A DNA stretch of 64,000 bases from Phenylobacterium glaciei (GTDB lineage: Bacteria > Pseudomonadota > Alphaproteobacteria > Caulobacterales > Caulobacteraceae): assembly GCF_016772415.1 (NCBI RefSeq), contig NZ_JAGSGD010000001.1, positions 3,621,501 through 3,685,500 of the forward strand. The letters are read 5' to 3'. The stretch's first letter is position 1. Each line of letters opens with the position of its first letter. Below the pieces are notes generated by a model. That model was not told the origin of the DNA. It searched no databases and saw only the letters and a list, made by a program, of their open reading frames with translations. The translations under genes were made by a program, and so were the position numbers. This document shows, piece by piece, positions 43,959-52,386 of this stretch.

Positions 43959-44045
43959 CCGCTCACCCCGGGCAAGGCCGGGGCCCAGGTTCAGCCTGAG
44001 AGCGGGAAGTCCTATCTGGGCCCCGGCCTTCGCCGGGATGAGCGG
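43959..44045. repeat. Palindromic REP-like element, copy A (CCGCTCA..TGAGCGG)
   Basis: Two 30-base arms, starting CCGCTCACCCCGGGCAAGG and ending CTTCGCCGGGATGAGCGG, form a near-perfect inverted repeat around a 27-base centre. A second copy of the same family lies at 60077-60201. Such arms are typical of extragenic palindromes scattered through alphaproteobacterial genomes. This copy lies in the argD-argF gap and could end or stabilise part of the message. Confidence 0.8.
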
Positions 44046-44052
44046 AGTTAAG

Positions 44053-45282
44053 TTAGGCTGCGGCTTTCGCCTGGGTTCGCGCCGCTTCGCAGGACGCTTC
44101 CAGTTTCGAGACCGCTTCCTGGGCTTCTTCCAGGGTGAGGTTGAGCGGCGGCAGCAGACGCACGCAGTTGTCGCCGCCGCCGGCGATCAGCATGTGCTGA
44201 TCCCGCGCATGCTGCATGAACTCGCGGTTGGGCGTCTTCAGCTTGATGCCGATCAGCAGGCCCTTGCCGCGGATGTCCTCCACCACATCGGGGAAGCGTT
44301 CCTGCAGGCCCGAGAGCTGCTGCACGAAATAGCCGGCGACCTCGCGGACGTGGGCCAGCAGCTCGGGGCTGTTGAGCTCCTCCATGGCCGCCAGACCCAC
44401 GGCCATGGCCAGGGGGTTGCCGCCGTAGGTGGAGCCGTGGGAGCCGACGGTCATGCCGCGACCGGCTTCCGCCGTGGCCAGGCACGCGCCGACCGGGAAG
44501 CCGCCGCCCAGCGCCTTGGCCACCGCCATGATGTCGGGGGCGGCGTCGGCGGCCCACTCATGGGCGAACAGCTTGCCGGTGCGGCCCAGGCCGCACTGGA
44601 TCTCGTCATAGATCAGCAGGATGCCGTGCTCGTCGCACAGCTGGCGCAGGCCGCGCATGCAGACCTCCGGCAGGGCGCGGGCGCCGCCCTCCCCCTGCAC
44701 GGGCTCAATGAGGATGGCCGCCGTGGTGGGGCCGATGGCCGCCTTCAGCGCCTCGTGGTCGCCGTAGGGCAGGTGGACGAAGCCCGGCATCGGCGGACCG
44801 AAGCCTTCCAGGTAGGACTTGTTTCCCGAAGCGTTCACCGCCGCCAGGGTCCGTCCGTGGAAGGAGCCCTCGAAGCCGATGATGTCGATCCGCTCCGGGT
44901 TTCCCTTGGCCCAGTGATACTTGCGCGCCGTCTTGATGGCGCACTCGATCGCCTCGGCGCCGGAGTTGGTGAAGAACACCTCGTCGGCGAAGGTGGCGTC
45001 GGTCAGCACCTTGGCGAGCTTTTCCTGACCCGGGATCGTGAAGATGTTGGATACGTGCCAGAGCTTCTCGGCCTGGTCCTTCACCGCCGCCACCAGCTTA
45101 GGATTGGCGTGGCCCAGCGCGTTGACGGCGATGCCCGCCATGCAGTCGAGGTAGGCCTCCCCATCAGTGGTGAAAAGTCGCGCGCCCTCGCCTCGCTCGA
45201 ACGCCAGCGGGGTGCGGTTGTACACGCCCATGATGTGATCGCTGGGGACGGGCGCGGCTTGCGTCGCGGTCTTTTCAGTCAC
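44053..45282 (-). CDS. argD: Acetylornithine/succinyldiaminopimelate transaminase
   Basis: The 409-residue class III aminotransferase has the PLP lysine in AVAKALGGGFPVGA, the phosphate-binding NSGAEAIECAIKTARKY segment and the YDEIQCGLGRTG motif. It converts N-acetylglutamate semialdehyde to N-acetylornithine and can serve in lysine/DAP synthesis. The start is GTG 45282 with a strong GGGAGG site nine bases upstream; longer starts fall before it with no ribosome site. It heads the argD-argF-hslO cluster, 88 bases downstream of a small histidine kinase gene. Confidence 0.94.
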   Translation of the reverse strand: MTEKTATQAAPVPSDHIMGVYNRTPLAFERGEGARLFTTDGEAYLDCMAGIAVNALGHANPKLVAAVKDQAEKLWHVSNIFTIPGQEKLAKVLTDATFADEVFFTNSGAEAIECAIKTARKYHWAKGNPERIDIIGFEGSFHGRTLAAVNASGNKSYLEGFGPPMPGFVHLPYGDHEALKAAIGPTTAAILIEPVQGEGGARALPEVCMRGLRQLCDEHGILLIYDEIQCGLGRTGKLFAHEWAADAAPDIMAVAKALGGGFPVGACLATAEAGRGMTVGSHGSTYGGNPLAMAVGLAAMEELNSPELLAHVREVAGYFVQQLSGLQERFPDVVEDIRGKGLLIGIKLKTPNREFMQHARDQHMLIAGGGDNCVRLLPPLNLTLEEAQEAVSKLEASCEAARTQAKAAA

Positions 45283-45370
45283 TGGGGATACCTCCCAAAA
45301 GAGAAGCGTCCCCGGCGCTGGGCGGCGGGGACAGGAAGGCTCGACGTTTTCGTCTTCGAACCCTGTCCTG

Positions 45371-46075
45371 TCAATATTCTTGGGGAGCAACGGGGATGTG
45401 ACGGGGCACAGTTACGCGGACCCGCAGACCTTGGCCTTCGGAACCGAAGTCCAGTGTCGCCCCCACCTGCCGGCTCAGCGCCCGGATCAACCGAAAGCCC
45501 AGGCCGCCATCGGTCGCGGGGTTGAAGCCCGGCGGAAGACCCGGCCCGTCATCCACCACGTCGATCTGGGCCCCGCCCGCCTTGCACCCGCCGCATCGCA
45601 CCAGGACGACCCCGGCCCGCCCGTCGGCATGGGCGTATTTGAAGGCGTTGGTGACCAGCTCGGAGACGATCTGGCTTAGCGGCAGGACTTGATCGGCCCG
45701 CACCGGGCACACGGTGGCGATGTCCTGAATCAGCGTGGCGGCGCCGGCCAATCCCGTGGCGAAGGGGGCGCAGATCGCCCGGAGGTGTTCGCTGAGGTCC
45801 ACCGCGCCATGCTGGCCATGGGTGGCCAAGGCCCGATGCAGCCGGCTCACGGCGTCAACCTGGGCGCCGATGGTCTCCAGCAGCAGCCGACCCTCGCCGC
45901 TCACGCCCGCCGCCTTCAGGCGCACATAGCCGCCCAACATGGCCAGGTGATTGGCGATGCGATGGTCGGCCTCCACCAGCAGGCTGCAGTCTTCGCAGAC
46001 CGAAGCGCTGACGCCGTCCTCTCGCGGTGACTGGTCTGCCTGCACGACGTTCATCCCATCCGCGATAAAGTGCAT
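45371..46075 (-). CDS. Minimal sensor histidine kinase (HWE/HisKA_2-like)
   Basis: The 234-residue protein has a HisKA_2-like segment LLVEADHRIANHLAMLGGYV (phospho-acceptor His near 38) and an HATPase domain with ELVTNAFKYAHA, DVVDDGPGLPPG and GGLGFRLIRALSRQVG. It lacks a recognisable input domain and TM helix. It has several Cys (VCEDC, VRCGGC) that could bind metal or sense redox, which is speculation. The start is ATG 46075 with GGGGGTGAC upstream. It lies upstream of argD in the same direction, 88 bases away. Confidence 0.8.
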   Translation of the reverse strand: MHFIADGMNVVQADQSPREDGVSASVCEDCSLLVEADHRIANHLAMLGGYVRLKAAGVSGEGRLLLETIGAQVDAVSRLHRALATHGQHGAVDLSEHLRAICAPFATGLAGAATLIQDIATVCPVRADQVLPLSQIVSELVTNAFKYAHADGRAGVVLVRCGGCKAGGAQIDVVDDGPGLPPGFNPATDGGLGFRLIRALSRQVGATLDFGSEGQGLRVRVTVPRHIPVAPQEY

Positions 46076-46161
46076 GTCACCCCCAGACCTGAGCCGATTC
46101 AACCTACGGGCATTGATGGAGATCAATTTCGCACGGATGGGGAACCGCGTACGGCCGCGCT

Positions 46162-47100
46162 TCAGAGATCTCTGCCTACTTCGCAGAGCAGGTCGTGCAT
46201 CCAGGCGATGGCGGGGTCGGCGAGGCGGTCGCGCAGGGTAAGCAGGGAGAGCTCGATGGGCGGGGCCGGATAGGGTGGCTCCACCAGCTGGATGAAGCCG
46301 CGCTGGGCCGAGAGCATGGCCAGCCGGCGCGGGATCAGGGCGGCCATGTCGGAGCGAGCGACGATGCCCAGCGCCGAATAGGTATCGGGCACCACCACGC
46401 CCACGCGCCGCGTGCGGCCAGCGTCCTTGAGCGCCGCGTCGAAGGCGCCCAGGTCCTCCCAGCTGGCATGCATCAGCAGACCGGGCTGCATATCGGTGAG
46501 CTGGGGCTGCTTGGCGATCACCACGTGTTGCAGGGACAGCAGTTCGTCCAGGCCGATGGGGGCGCCCGAGAGCGGGCTCTGGGCGCGCACCGTCCAGACC
46601 AGGCTGTCGGTCAGCAAGGGCGAGACCGAGAGCCGCGCGGGACCGGCCACCACCGCGCCCACCACGAAGTCGGCGCGCCGGGCGTCCAGCTGCTCCAGCA
46701 CGTCGACCGCGGCGTCGGCCACCACCAGCTCCACGTTCGGCGCTTCCTCCGCCAGGCGCGAGACCAGGGGCGGGATCAACACGGCGCAGGCATAGGCGCC
46801 GGCCACCACCGTAAACCGCCGCTCCGTGGTCGCCGGGTCGAAGTCGCGCGGCGCGAAGGCGGCCTGGAGCTGAGAGAGGGCCGCGTGGACTTGGGGTCCC
46901 AGTTCCTGGGCCCGGGCGGTGGGCGTCATGCCCATGGGGCCGCGCACGAACAGCTCGTCGTCGAGGGCGTAGCGCAGGCGATTCAAGGCGTGGGACACCG
47001 CCGACTGGCTCAAACCCAGCCGCGTTCCCGCCCGGGTGACGCTACGTTCGGTCAGCAGGGTGTCGAAGACCCTGAGCAGATTCAGATCGATAGCTGTCAT
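46162..47100 (-). CDS. LysR-family transcriptional regulator
   Basis: The 312-residue protein has the LysR HTH at 6-65 (LNLLRVFDTLLTERSVTRAG..LGLSQSAVSHALNRLR) and a two-lobed effector domain. It is divergent from the efflux operon emrA-emrB-OMF, with 147 bases between start codons, the usual position of a regulator for its target. Two identical 9-base sequences in inverted orientation, one near each start codon, are candidate binding sites. The inducer is probably a toxic aromatic or drug-like compound. An ATG five codons upstream (47115) is an alternative start. Confidence 0.88.
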   Translation of the reverse strand: MTAIDLNLLRVFDTLLTERSVTRAGTRLGLSQSAVSHALNRLRYALDDELFVRGPMGMTPTARAQELGPQVHAALSQLQAAFAPRDFDPATTERRFTVVAGAYACAVLIPPLVSRLAEEAPNVELVVADAAVDVLEQLDARRADFVVGAVVAGPARLSVSPLLTDSLVWTVRAQSPLSGAPIGLDELLSLQHVVIAKQPQLTDMQPGLLMHASWEDLGAFDAALKDAGRTRRVGVVVPDTYSALGIVARSDMAALIPRRLAMLSAQRGFIQLVEPPYPAPPIELSLLTLRDRLADPAIAWMHDLLCEVGRDL

Positions 47101-47109
47101 ATGCAGACC

Positions 47110-47228
47110 ATTCATTCGTCCTGTGACGACATATCATTTTGCTCATCCGACCGCCGCCCCTATCTGCACGTGTCGAAAGCGCACTCGGGGCTTAGGGAGC
47201 CCGAGCGCGTTGTCGTCTCCGAATGAAT
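47110..47228. promoter_or_regulatory. Divergent promoter region with 9-base inverted sites
   Basis: ATTCATTCG at 47110-47118 and its exact reverse complement CGAATGAAT at 47220-47228 lie just outside the lysR and emrA start codons, 101 bases apart. LysR proteins bind separated sites and bend the DNA between them. Confidence 0.4.
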
Positions 47229-47247
47229 TTGCAGAAGGACGCGCCCA

Positions 47248-48339
47248 TTGAGCGACGCCGAAGGCTATCAAGCGATCGCAGACGCCGAAGTCGAGGCGGC
47301 CGGCGCCGGTACGCGCGACAGCTGGCTGCGGCGCTGGCGCTGGCCTCTGATCATCGGCGGTCCGGCGATCATCCTGGTCGTCGCGCTCTATTTTGTTCTC
47401 ACCGGCGGGCACTACCAGACCACTGACAACGCCTATGTGCAGATCGCCAAGGCGCCGGTGTCCTCCAGCGTCGGGGGCCGGGTCGTCGAGGTCTATGTCA
47501 AGGAGAACCAGGCCGTGCGCCGGGGCCAGCCCCTGTTCCGGCTCGATCCCCGCGACTTCCAGGCCAACACCCAACAGGCCGTGGCGGAACTGGCCCAGGC
47601 CGAGGTCCAGGTCCGCGCCCTGCGCGCCAACTATGAGCAACAGCAGGCCGCGCTCTCTTCGGCAAACGAGACTCTCGACTTCACCACCCGGGAAGCCCTG
47701 CGCCAGAAGGCCATGGTCGAGGCCGGCGTCGCCTCGCGCCAGTCCTATGACGAGGCCGTCCACTCCGCCCAGCAGGCCCGCCAGCAGATCGCCGTCGCCC
47801 GCCAGCAGGTGGCCGCCGCGCTCGCCAACCTCAACGGCGACCCCGGCATGTCGGTGGATCGCCAGCCCGCCGTCCTGGCCGCCCGCGCCCAATTGCAGCG
47901 CGCCCAGCTGAACCAGTCCTATGGCCAGGTGACCGCCCCCACCGACGGGACCGTCACCCGCGTCGAACAGCTACAGCCCGGCGCCTACGTGAACCCGTCC
48001 CAGACGGTGTTCTGGCTGATCACCGGCCAGCCCTGGGTCGAGGCCAACTTCAAGGAAGACCAGCTTGAGAACATGAAGGTCGGCCAGCCGGTGACCATCA
48101 AGATCGACGCCGACCCCAAGCACCCGCTGCAGGGCCATGTGGCGAGCTTCAGCCCTGGCACCGGCTCGGTGTTCTCCGCCCTGCCGGCCCAAAACGCGAC
48201 GGGCAACTGGGTGAAGGTGACCCAGCGCCTGCCGGTGCGGATCGCCTTCGACAAGGTCCCGCCGGAAACCGCCGGCCGCGCCGGCCTGTCGGCCCACGTG
48301 AAGGTCGACGTCCGCGCCCCAGGCAAGAAGCCCGCCTGA
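47248..48339 (+). CDS. emrA: Membrane fusion protein of an efflux pump (EmrA/HlyD)
   Basis: The 363-residue protein has a short cytoplasmic N-terminus, one TM helix (about 35-55), a biotinyl-lipoyl domain half (TTDNAYVQIAKAPVSSSVGGRVVEVYVKENQAVRRGQPLFRLD), a long coiled-coil hairpin (about 110-215) and the second lipoyl/beta-barrel part (VTAPTDGTVTRVEQLQPGAYV). It bridges the MFS pump EmrB and the outer-membrane channel. The start is TTG 47248 with AGAAGGA upstream; no ATG fits. The downstream genes emrB and OMF follow at 11 bases and a 17-base overlap. Confidence 0.9.
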   Translation: MSDAEGYQAIADAEVEAAGAGTRDSWLRRWRWPLIIGGPAIILVVALYFVLTGGHYQTTDNAYVQIAKAPVSSSVGGRVVEVYVKENQAVRRGQPLFRLDPRDFQANTQQAVAELAQAEVQVRALRANYEQQQAALSSANETLDFTTREALRQKAMVEAGVASRQSYDEAVHSAQQARQQIAVARQQVAAALANLNGDPGMSVDRQPAVLAARAQLQRAQLNQSYGQVTAPTDGTVTRVEQLQPGAYVNPSQTVFWLITGQPWVEANFKEDQLENMKVGQPVTIKIDADPKHPLQGHVASFSPGTGSVFSALPAQNATGNWVKVTQRLPVRIAFDKVPPETAGRAGLSAHVKVDVRAPGKKPA

Positions 48340-48350
48340 GGCGCAGCCCC

Positions 48351-49877
48351 ATGATCAGCAAGCACGACGCCGCCAACCGCTGGCCGATCACCATCTCGAT
48401 CATGCTGGCGACGGTGATGAACTCGCTGGACACGACGATCGCCAACGTCGCCCTGCCCCACATCCAGGGCAGCGTGTCGGCCTCGCCCGAGCAGATCACC
48501 TGGGTCCTGACCTCCTATATCGTCTCGGCGGCGATCATGACGCCGATGAGCGGCTGGCTGGCCGACAAGATCGGCCGCAAGCCGCTGTTCATCATCTCCA
48601 TCGCCGGCTTCACCATCGCCTCGATGCTGTGCGGCGTCTCCAACAGCCTGGTTGAGATCGTGCTGTTCCGCCTGCTGCAGGGGGTGTTCGGCGCGGCCCT
48701 GATCCCGTTGTCCCAGGCCGTGCTGCTGGATATCAACCCGCCGGAGAAGCACGGCCAGGCCATGGCCATCTGGGGCGCCGGCGCGATCCTGGGGCCTATC
48801 CTGGGCCCCGCGCTCGGCGGCTATCTCACCGAGCACCTCTCCTGGCGCTGGGTGTTCTTCATCAACCTGCCCATCGGCATCATGGCGCTGCTGGGGGTCT
48901 GGATCTTCATCTCTCCAGACAAGGGCGGGCGGGCCAAGAAGTTCGACTTCCTGGGCTTCGGGACCCTGGTGCTGTTCATCGGCGCCATCCAGCTGATGCT
49001 GGACCGCGGCCCCAGCCTGGACTGGTTCTCTTCCGACGAGGTCTGGATCGAACTGCTGCTGGCGATCGTGGGGCTGTGGATCTTCGTGGTCCACACCATG
49101 ACCGCCAGGAACCCCTTCTTCGACCGCGCACTGGTGCGAGACCGCAACTTCCTGACAGCCAGCGTCTTCGGCTTCTTCATCGGCATCCTGCTGTTCTCCA
49201 CCATGGCCCTGCTGCCGCCGATGATGCAGGGGCTGATGGGCTATCCGGTGCTGACCTCGGGCCTGGTCTCCATGCCCCGCGGCCTGGGCTCCTTCGTGGC
49301 CATGTTCCTGGTGGGACAACTGATCGGCCGCATCGACACCCGCGCCATCCTGATGACCGGGCTGTCGCTGAACGCCGTCGCGCTGTGGATGATGATGGGC
49401 TTCGACCTGAGCATGAACTCCAACCTGATCATGATCTCCGGCATCATCCAGGGCCTGGGGATCGGGCTGATCTTCGTGCCGCTCTCGACGCTCGCCTTCG
49501 CCACCGTCGCGCCCTCCCTGCGGGCGGAGGGGTCGGGGGTCTACACCCTGATCCGCAACCTGGGCTCCGGGGTCGGGATCTCGATCATGAACGCCCTGGT
49601 GGTCTCCAACACACAGACCATGCACGCGTCGCTGGCCGACAAGGTCAATCCCACCGACCCGGTGATCGCCTCGAGCATGGCCGGCCATTTTGACCTAACC
49701 ACCGTCCAGGGCCTCTTGTCGCTCAACGGCGAGATCACCCGGCAGGCGACGATGGTGGCCTATGTCGACGACTTCAAACTGATGCTGATCATCACCATCG
49801 CCTGCATGCCCATGCTGCTGCTGATGCGAAAGCCCAAGGGCCCAGCCGGAGGCGCTCCCCATGTCGAAGTTGATTGA
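48351..49877 (+). CDS. emrB: MFS drug efflux permease, DHA2 family (EmrB)
   Basis: The 508-residue protein has 14 predicted TM helices. Characteristic sites are DTTIANVALPHI in TM1, the loop GWLADKIGRKP, motif C region GAILGPILGPALGG in TM5 and the charged NLPIGIMA segment. With EmrA and an outer-membrane channel it makes a three-part pump that moves hydrophobic compounds out of the cell using the proton gradient. The 3' end overlaps the channel gene by 17 bases, so the operon order is firm. The LysR regulator next door probably controls it. Confidence 0.93.
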   Translation: MISKHDAANRWPITISIMLATVMNSLDTTIANVALPHIQGSVSASPEQITWVLTSYIVSAAIMTPMSGWLADKIGRKPLFIISIAGFTIASMLCGVSNSLVEIVLFRLLQGVFGAALIPLSQAVLLDINPPEKHGQAMAIWGAGAILGPILGPALGGYLTEHLSWRWVFFINLPIGIMALLGVWIFISPDKGGRAKKFDFLGFGTLVLFIGAIQLMLDRGPSLDWFSSDEVWIELLLAIVGLWIFVVHTMTARNPFFDRALVRDRNFLTASVFGFFIGILLFSTMALLPPMMQGLMGYPVLTSGLVSMPRGLGSFVAMFLVGQLIGRIDTRAILMTGLSLNAVALWMMMGFDLSMNSNLIMISGIIQGLGIGLIFVPLSTLAFATVAPSLRAEGSGVYTLIRNLGSGVGISIMNALVVSNTQTMHASLADKVNPTDPVIASSMAGHFDLTTVQGLLSLNGEITRQATMVAYVDDFKLMLIITIACMPMLLLMRKPKGPAGGAPHVEVD

Positions 49878-51306
49878 TCGCAAGGTGCGCGCCGGTCTCA
49901 CCGGCGTCAGCCTGCTAGCCCTGACCGCCTGCACCACGCTGGGGCCCAACTTCAAGCAACCCGCCGCCCCGACCGCACCCGGATACGCCATGGCCGGTGA
50001 TCGCGCCGCGCGCGTCGTCGTCCTGTCGCCGGAGGCCCGGGTGTCTGGTCCCTGGTGGACCGCCTTCGGCTCGGCGCAGCTGGACCAGACCGTCCGCCTG
50101 GCCCTGGCCGGCAGCCCCACCATCGCCGAGGCCGATGCGACGCTTGCCCGCGCCCAGGCCAGTGCGCTGGCCCAGCAGGCCGTGGGCAATCCCAAGGTGG
50201 AGGGCGTCGCCAGCGCCCAGCGCGAGCGGATCAACACCCAGGCCTTCGGCTTCACCGGCTTCCCCAGCCCGACCATCAACCTCTATTCCCTGGGCGCCAC
50301 GGTCACCTATGACCTGGACCTGTTCGGGGGCCAGCGGCGCAAGGTGGAGGCCGCTCAGGCGCGCGCGCAGGCCGAGGCCCGCCGCGCCGACGCCGCCTAC
50401 CTGACCCTGACCGGCGACGTGGTGATGCAGGCCATGAAGATCGCCGTACTGCGCGCCCAGATCAATGCCGTCCAGGCGATGATCTCCGACGACCAGAAGA
50501 CCGTGGACATGGTCCGGCGCGCCCAACAGGCCGGCGGCCAGGCGCCGTCGGCCATCACCGGCGGCCTGGCGCAGCAGGCCCAGGACGAGGCGCTGCTGCC
50601 GCCCCTGCAACGCCAGCTCGACGCCGCCCGCCACCGCCTGGCCCTGCTGGTGGGCAAGTCGCCCGCCAAATGGACGGCCCCAGACTTCGACGTCGCCGAT
50701 TTCCAGGCGCCGGGCGCGGTTCCGGTCAGCCTGCCGTCGGCCCTGGTGCGCCAGCGGCCCGACATCCTGGCGGCCGAGGCCGAGTTCCATGCGGCCACCG
50801 CCGACATCGGCGTGGCCCAGGCCGCCCGCTATCCTGACATCCGCCTGACCGCCGGCCTGACCCAGGCGACGATCGCGCCGGAGAACATCTTCAGCAAGGA
50901 CTCCAGCGGCTGGAACCTGATGGCCGGACTGATCGGCCCCATCGTGCCGAGCAAACAGCTAAAGTCCCGCCAGCGCGCCGCCGAGGCCGAGGCCCTGGCC
51001 GCCCAGGCCCGCTACAACGCGACCGTCCTGCGGGCCTTCGTCCAGGTGTCGGACGTGATGAGCAACCTGGCCAACGACCAGGCGGCCCTGACCGCCCAGA
51101 CCAAGGCTCAACACGCGGCCGAAGCCACCCTGCGCGACGAGCGCAAGGCCATGGAGCTTGGCGGCGGGACTCTGTTGGCGGTGGTGGATGCTCAGCGGCA
51201 GGTGAACCTGGCGCGCCGCAACACCGTCGCGGTGCAGGGGCAGGGCCTGAGCGACACGGCCGAACTGTTCACGGCGACGGCGGCGGACTGGCGGGTAGGA
51301 TCATAG
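49861..51306 (+). CDS. Outer-membrane efflux lipoprotein, NodT/OprM family
   Basis: The 481-residue protein has a lipoprotein signal ending in the lipobox LTAC (Cys at about 24). Two long OEP domains follow with the family segments WWTAFGSAQLDQTVRLAL and YDLDLFGGQRRKVEAAQARAQA. This is the NodT/OprM type of TolC-like channel and forms the outer-membrane end of the EmrAB pump. It is the last gene of the operon and is followed by a short inverted repeat. The start lies inside emrB. Its C-terminus (ATAADWRVGS) is short and shows no truncation. Confidence 0.92.
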   Translation: MSKLIDRKVRAGLTGVSLLALTACTTLGPNFKQPAAPTAPGYAMAGDRAARVVVLSPEARVSGPWWTAFGSAQLDQTVRLALAGSPTIAEADATLARAQASALAQQAVGNPKVEGVASAQRERINTQAFGFTGFPSPTINLYSLGATVTYDLDLFGGQRRKVEAAQARAQAEARRADAAYLTLTGDVVMQAMKIAVLRAQINAVQAMISDDQKTVDMVRRAQQAGGQAPSAITGGLAQQAQDEALLPPLQRQLDAARHRLALLVGKSPAKWTAPDFDVADFQAPGAVPVSLPSALVRQRPDILAAEAEFHAATADIGVAQAARYPDIRLTAGLTQATIAPENIFSKDSSGWNLMAGLIGPIVPSKQLKSRQRAAEAEALAAQARYNATVLRAFVQVSDVMSNLANDQAALTAQTKAQHAAEATLRDERKAMELGGGTLLAVVDAQRQVNLARRNTVAVQGQGLSDTAELFTATAADWRVGS

Positions 51307-51310
51307 GTAT

Positions 51311-51333
51311 CCTTCTCCCCTTGCGGGAGAAGG
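51311..51333. repeat. Short inverted repeat between convergent genes
   Basis: CCTTCTCCC and GGGAGAAGG (9-base perfect arms) enclose a 5-base centre in the gap between the efflux channel gene and the convergent ABC permease gene. It lacks an adjacent T-run on either strand. Similar CTCCCC-TTGC-GGGAG palindromes are common between genes in proteobacteria. Confidence 0.5.
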
Positions 51334-51343
51334 AAAACGGTTC

Positions 51344-52165
51344 TCAGGTCTTCAGCTTGTAGCCCGTCTCGAACATCCAGAGGCAGATGCAGGTGAAGGC
51401 GATCACCAGGCCGGCGGTCATGCCCATGCCGGCGATCAGCGAGCCTTCGGCGTGGCCGATGAAGCCGTAGCGGAACCCGTCGATCAGATAGAAGAACGGA
51501 TTGTAGTGGCTGGCAGAGCGGAACGGCTCGGGCAGGCGCTCCACCAGGTAGAAGGTGCCCGACAGGAAGGTCATGGGCATGATGACGAAGTTGGTCACCG
51601 CCGACATGTGGTCGAACTTCTCCGACCAAAGACCGGCCATGATCCCCAGCAGGCCCAGGATCATCGAGGCGCCGGCCCCGAAATAGAGGATCGCCCAGAG
51701 GTGGCTGATCGGCAGGTGGGCGAAGGGCAGGACGGCGACCCAGGTCACCGCGCCCACCACGATGCCGCGGGTGGCGGCGCCCAGCGCGAAACCGGCCACA
51801 TGCTCCAGCGGCGTCAGGGGCGGGGTGAGGAAGTCGCCGGTCAGGCCGTTCATCTTGGCCTGCAATAGGCTCGAGGACGAGTTGGCGAAGGCGTTGTTGA
51901 GGATCTGCATCATGATCAGCCCGGGCGCCACGAAGGTGGCGAAGGCCACGCCGTGGACCGGGACGCGGGCGCCCTGGGCGGCCACCACGAAGACCATCAT
52001 GTAGAGCAGGGCCGTGACCACCGGAGCGGCCAGGGTCTGCATCCCCACCTTCCAGAACCGGCGGATCTCGCGGAGATAGAGGGTCTTGAGGCCGGCCCAG
52101 TTGACCCCGTGATAGTCGCGGGGCTGGGGCGGCATGACGGCGGCGGAAGCGGGCATATCCTTCAT
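51344..52165 (-). CDS. ABC-2 type transporter permease
   Basis: The 273-residue protein has six TM helices and the ABC-2 signature GLWSEKFDHMSAVTNFVIMPMTFLSGTFYLVERLPEPF..NPFFYLIDGFRYGF. It is close to YadH-like permeases that work with a separate ATPase (YadG), thought to export lipids or drugs. No ATPase gene lies on either side within the window, so it is an orphan subunit here. It faces gcrA across about 220 bases, which must contain both promoters. Confidence 0.85.
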   Translation of the reverse strand: MKDMPASAAVMPPQPRDYHGVNWAGLKTLYLREIRRFWKVGMQTLAAPVVTALLYMMVFVVAAQGARVPVHGVAFATFVAPGLIMMQILNNAFANSSSSLLQAKMNGLTGDFLTPPLTPLEHVAGFALGAATRGIVVGAVTWVAVLPFAHLPISHLWAILYFGAGASMILGLLGIMAGLWSEKFDHMSAVTNFVIMPMTFLSGTFYLVERLPEPFRSASHYNPFFYLIDGFRYGFIGHAEGSLIAGMGMTAGLVIAFTCICLWMFETGYKLKT

Positions 52166-52266
52166 GCCCGCTCATGTGCGCCACGCCCGCGGGAAGCGCA
52201 AGGGTGCGGCCTTCCGACGCTATATGTGGTTCCTGTGGATGAAGACAGGGGCGCCTATTGTGGGTC

Positions 52267-52281
52267 TTAAGGATCTGTTTA
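52267..52281. promoter_or_regulatory. CtrA-like box upstream of gcrA
   Basis: TTAA-GGATCTG-TTTA, one mismatch from the CtrA consensus TTAA-N7-TTAA, is 106 bases upstream of the gcrA start codon. In Caulobacter crescentus CtrA represses gcrA, so this position is what would be expected. No perfect box is present. Confidence 0.5.
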
Positions 52282-52386
52282 CGATATCTGGTAGTTGGTG
52301 ATGTCGTGAGTAGCGCGCTGCCACAACATATTGATCCTGGGTCTGCCGCGCGGGGCTGATGGAACCAGGACACGCGGAGCAAGACC

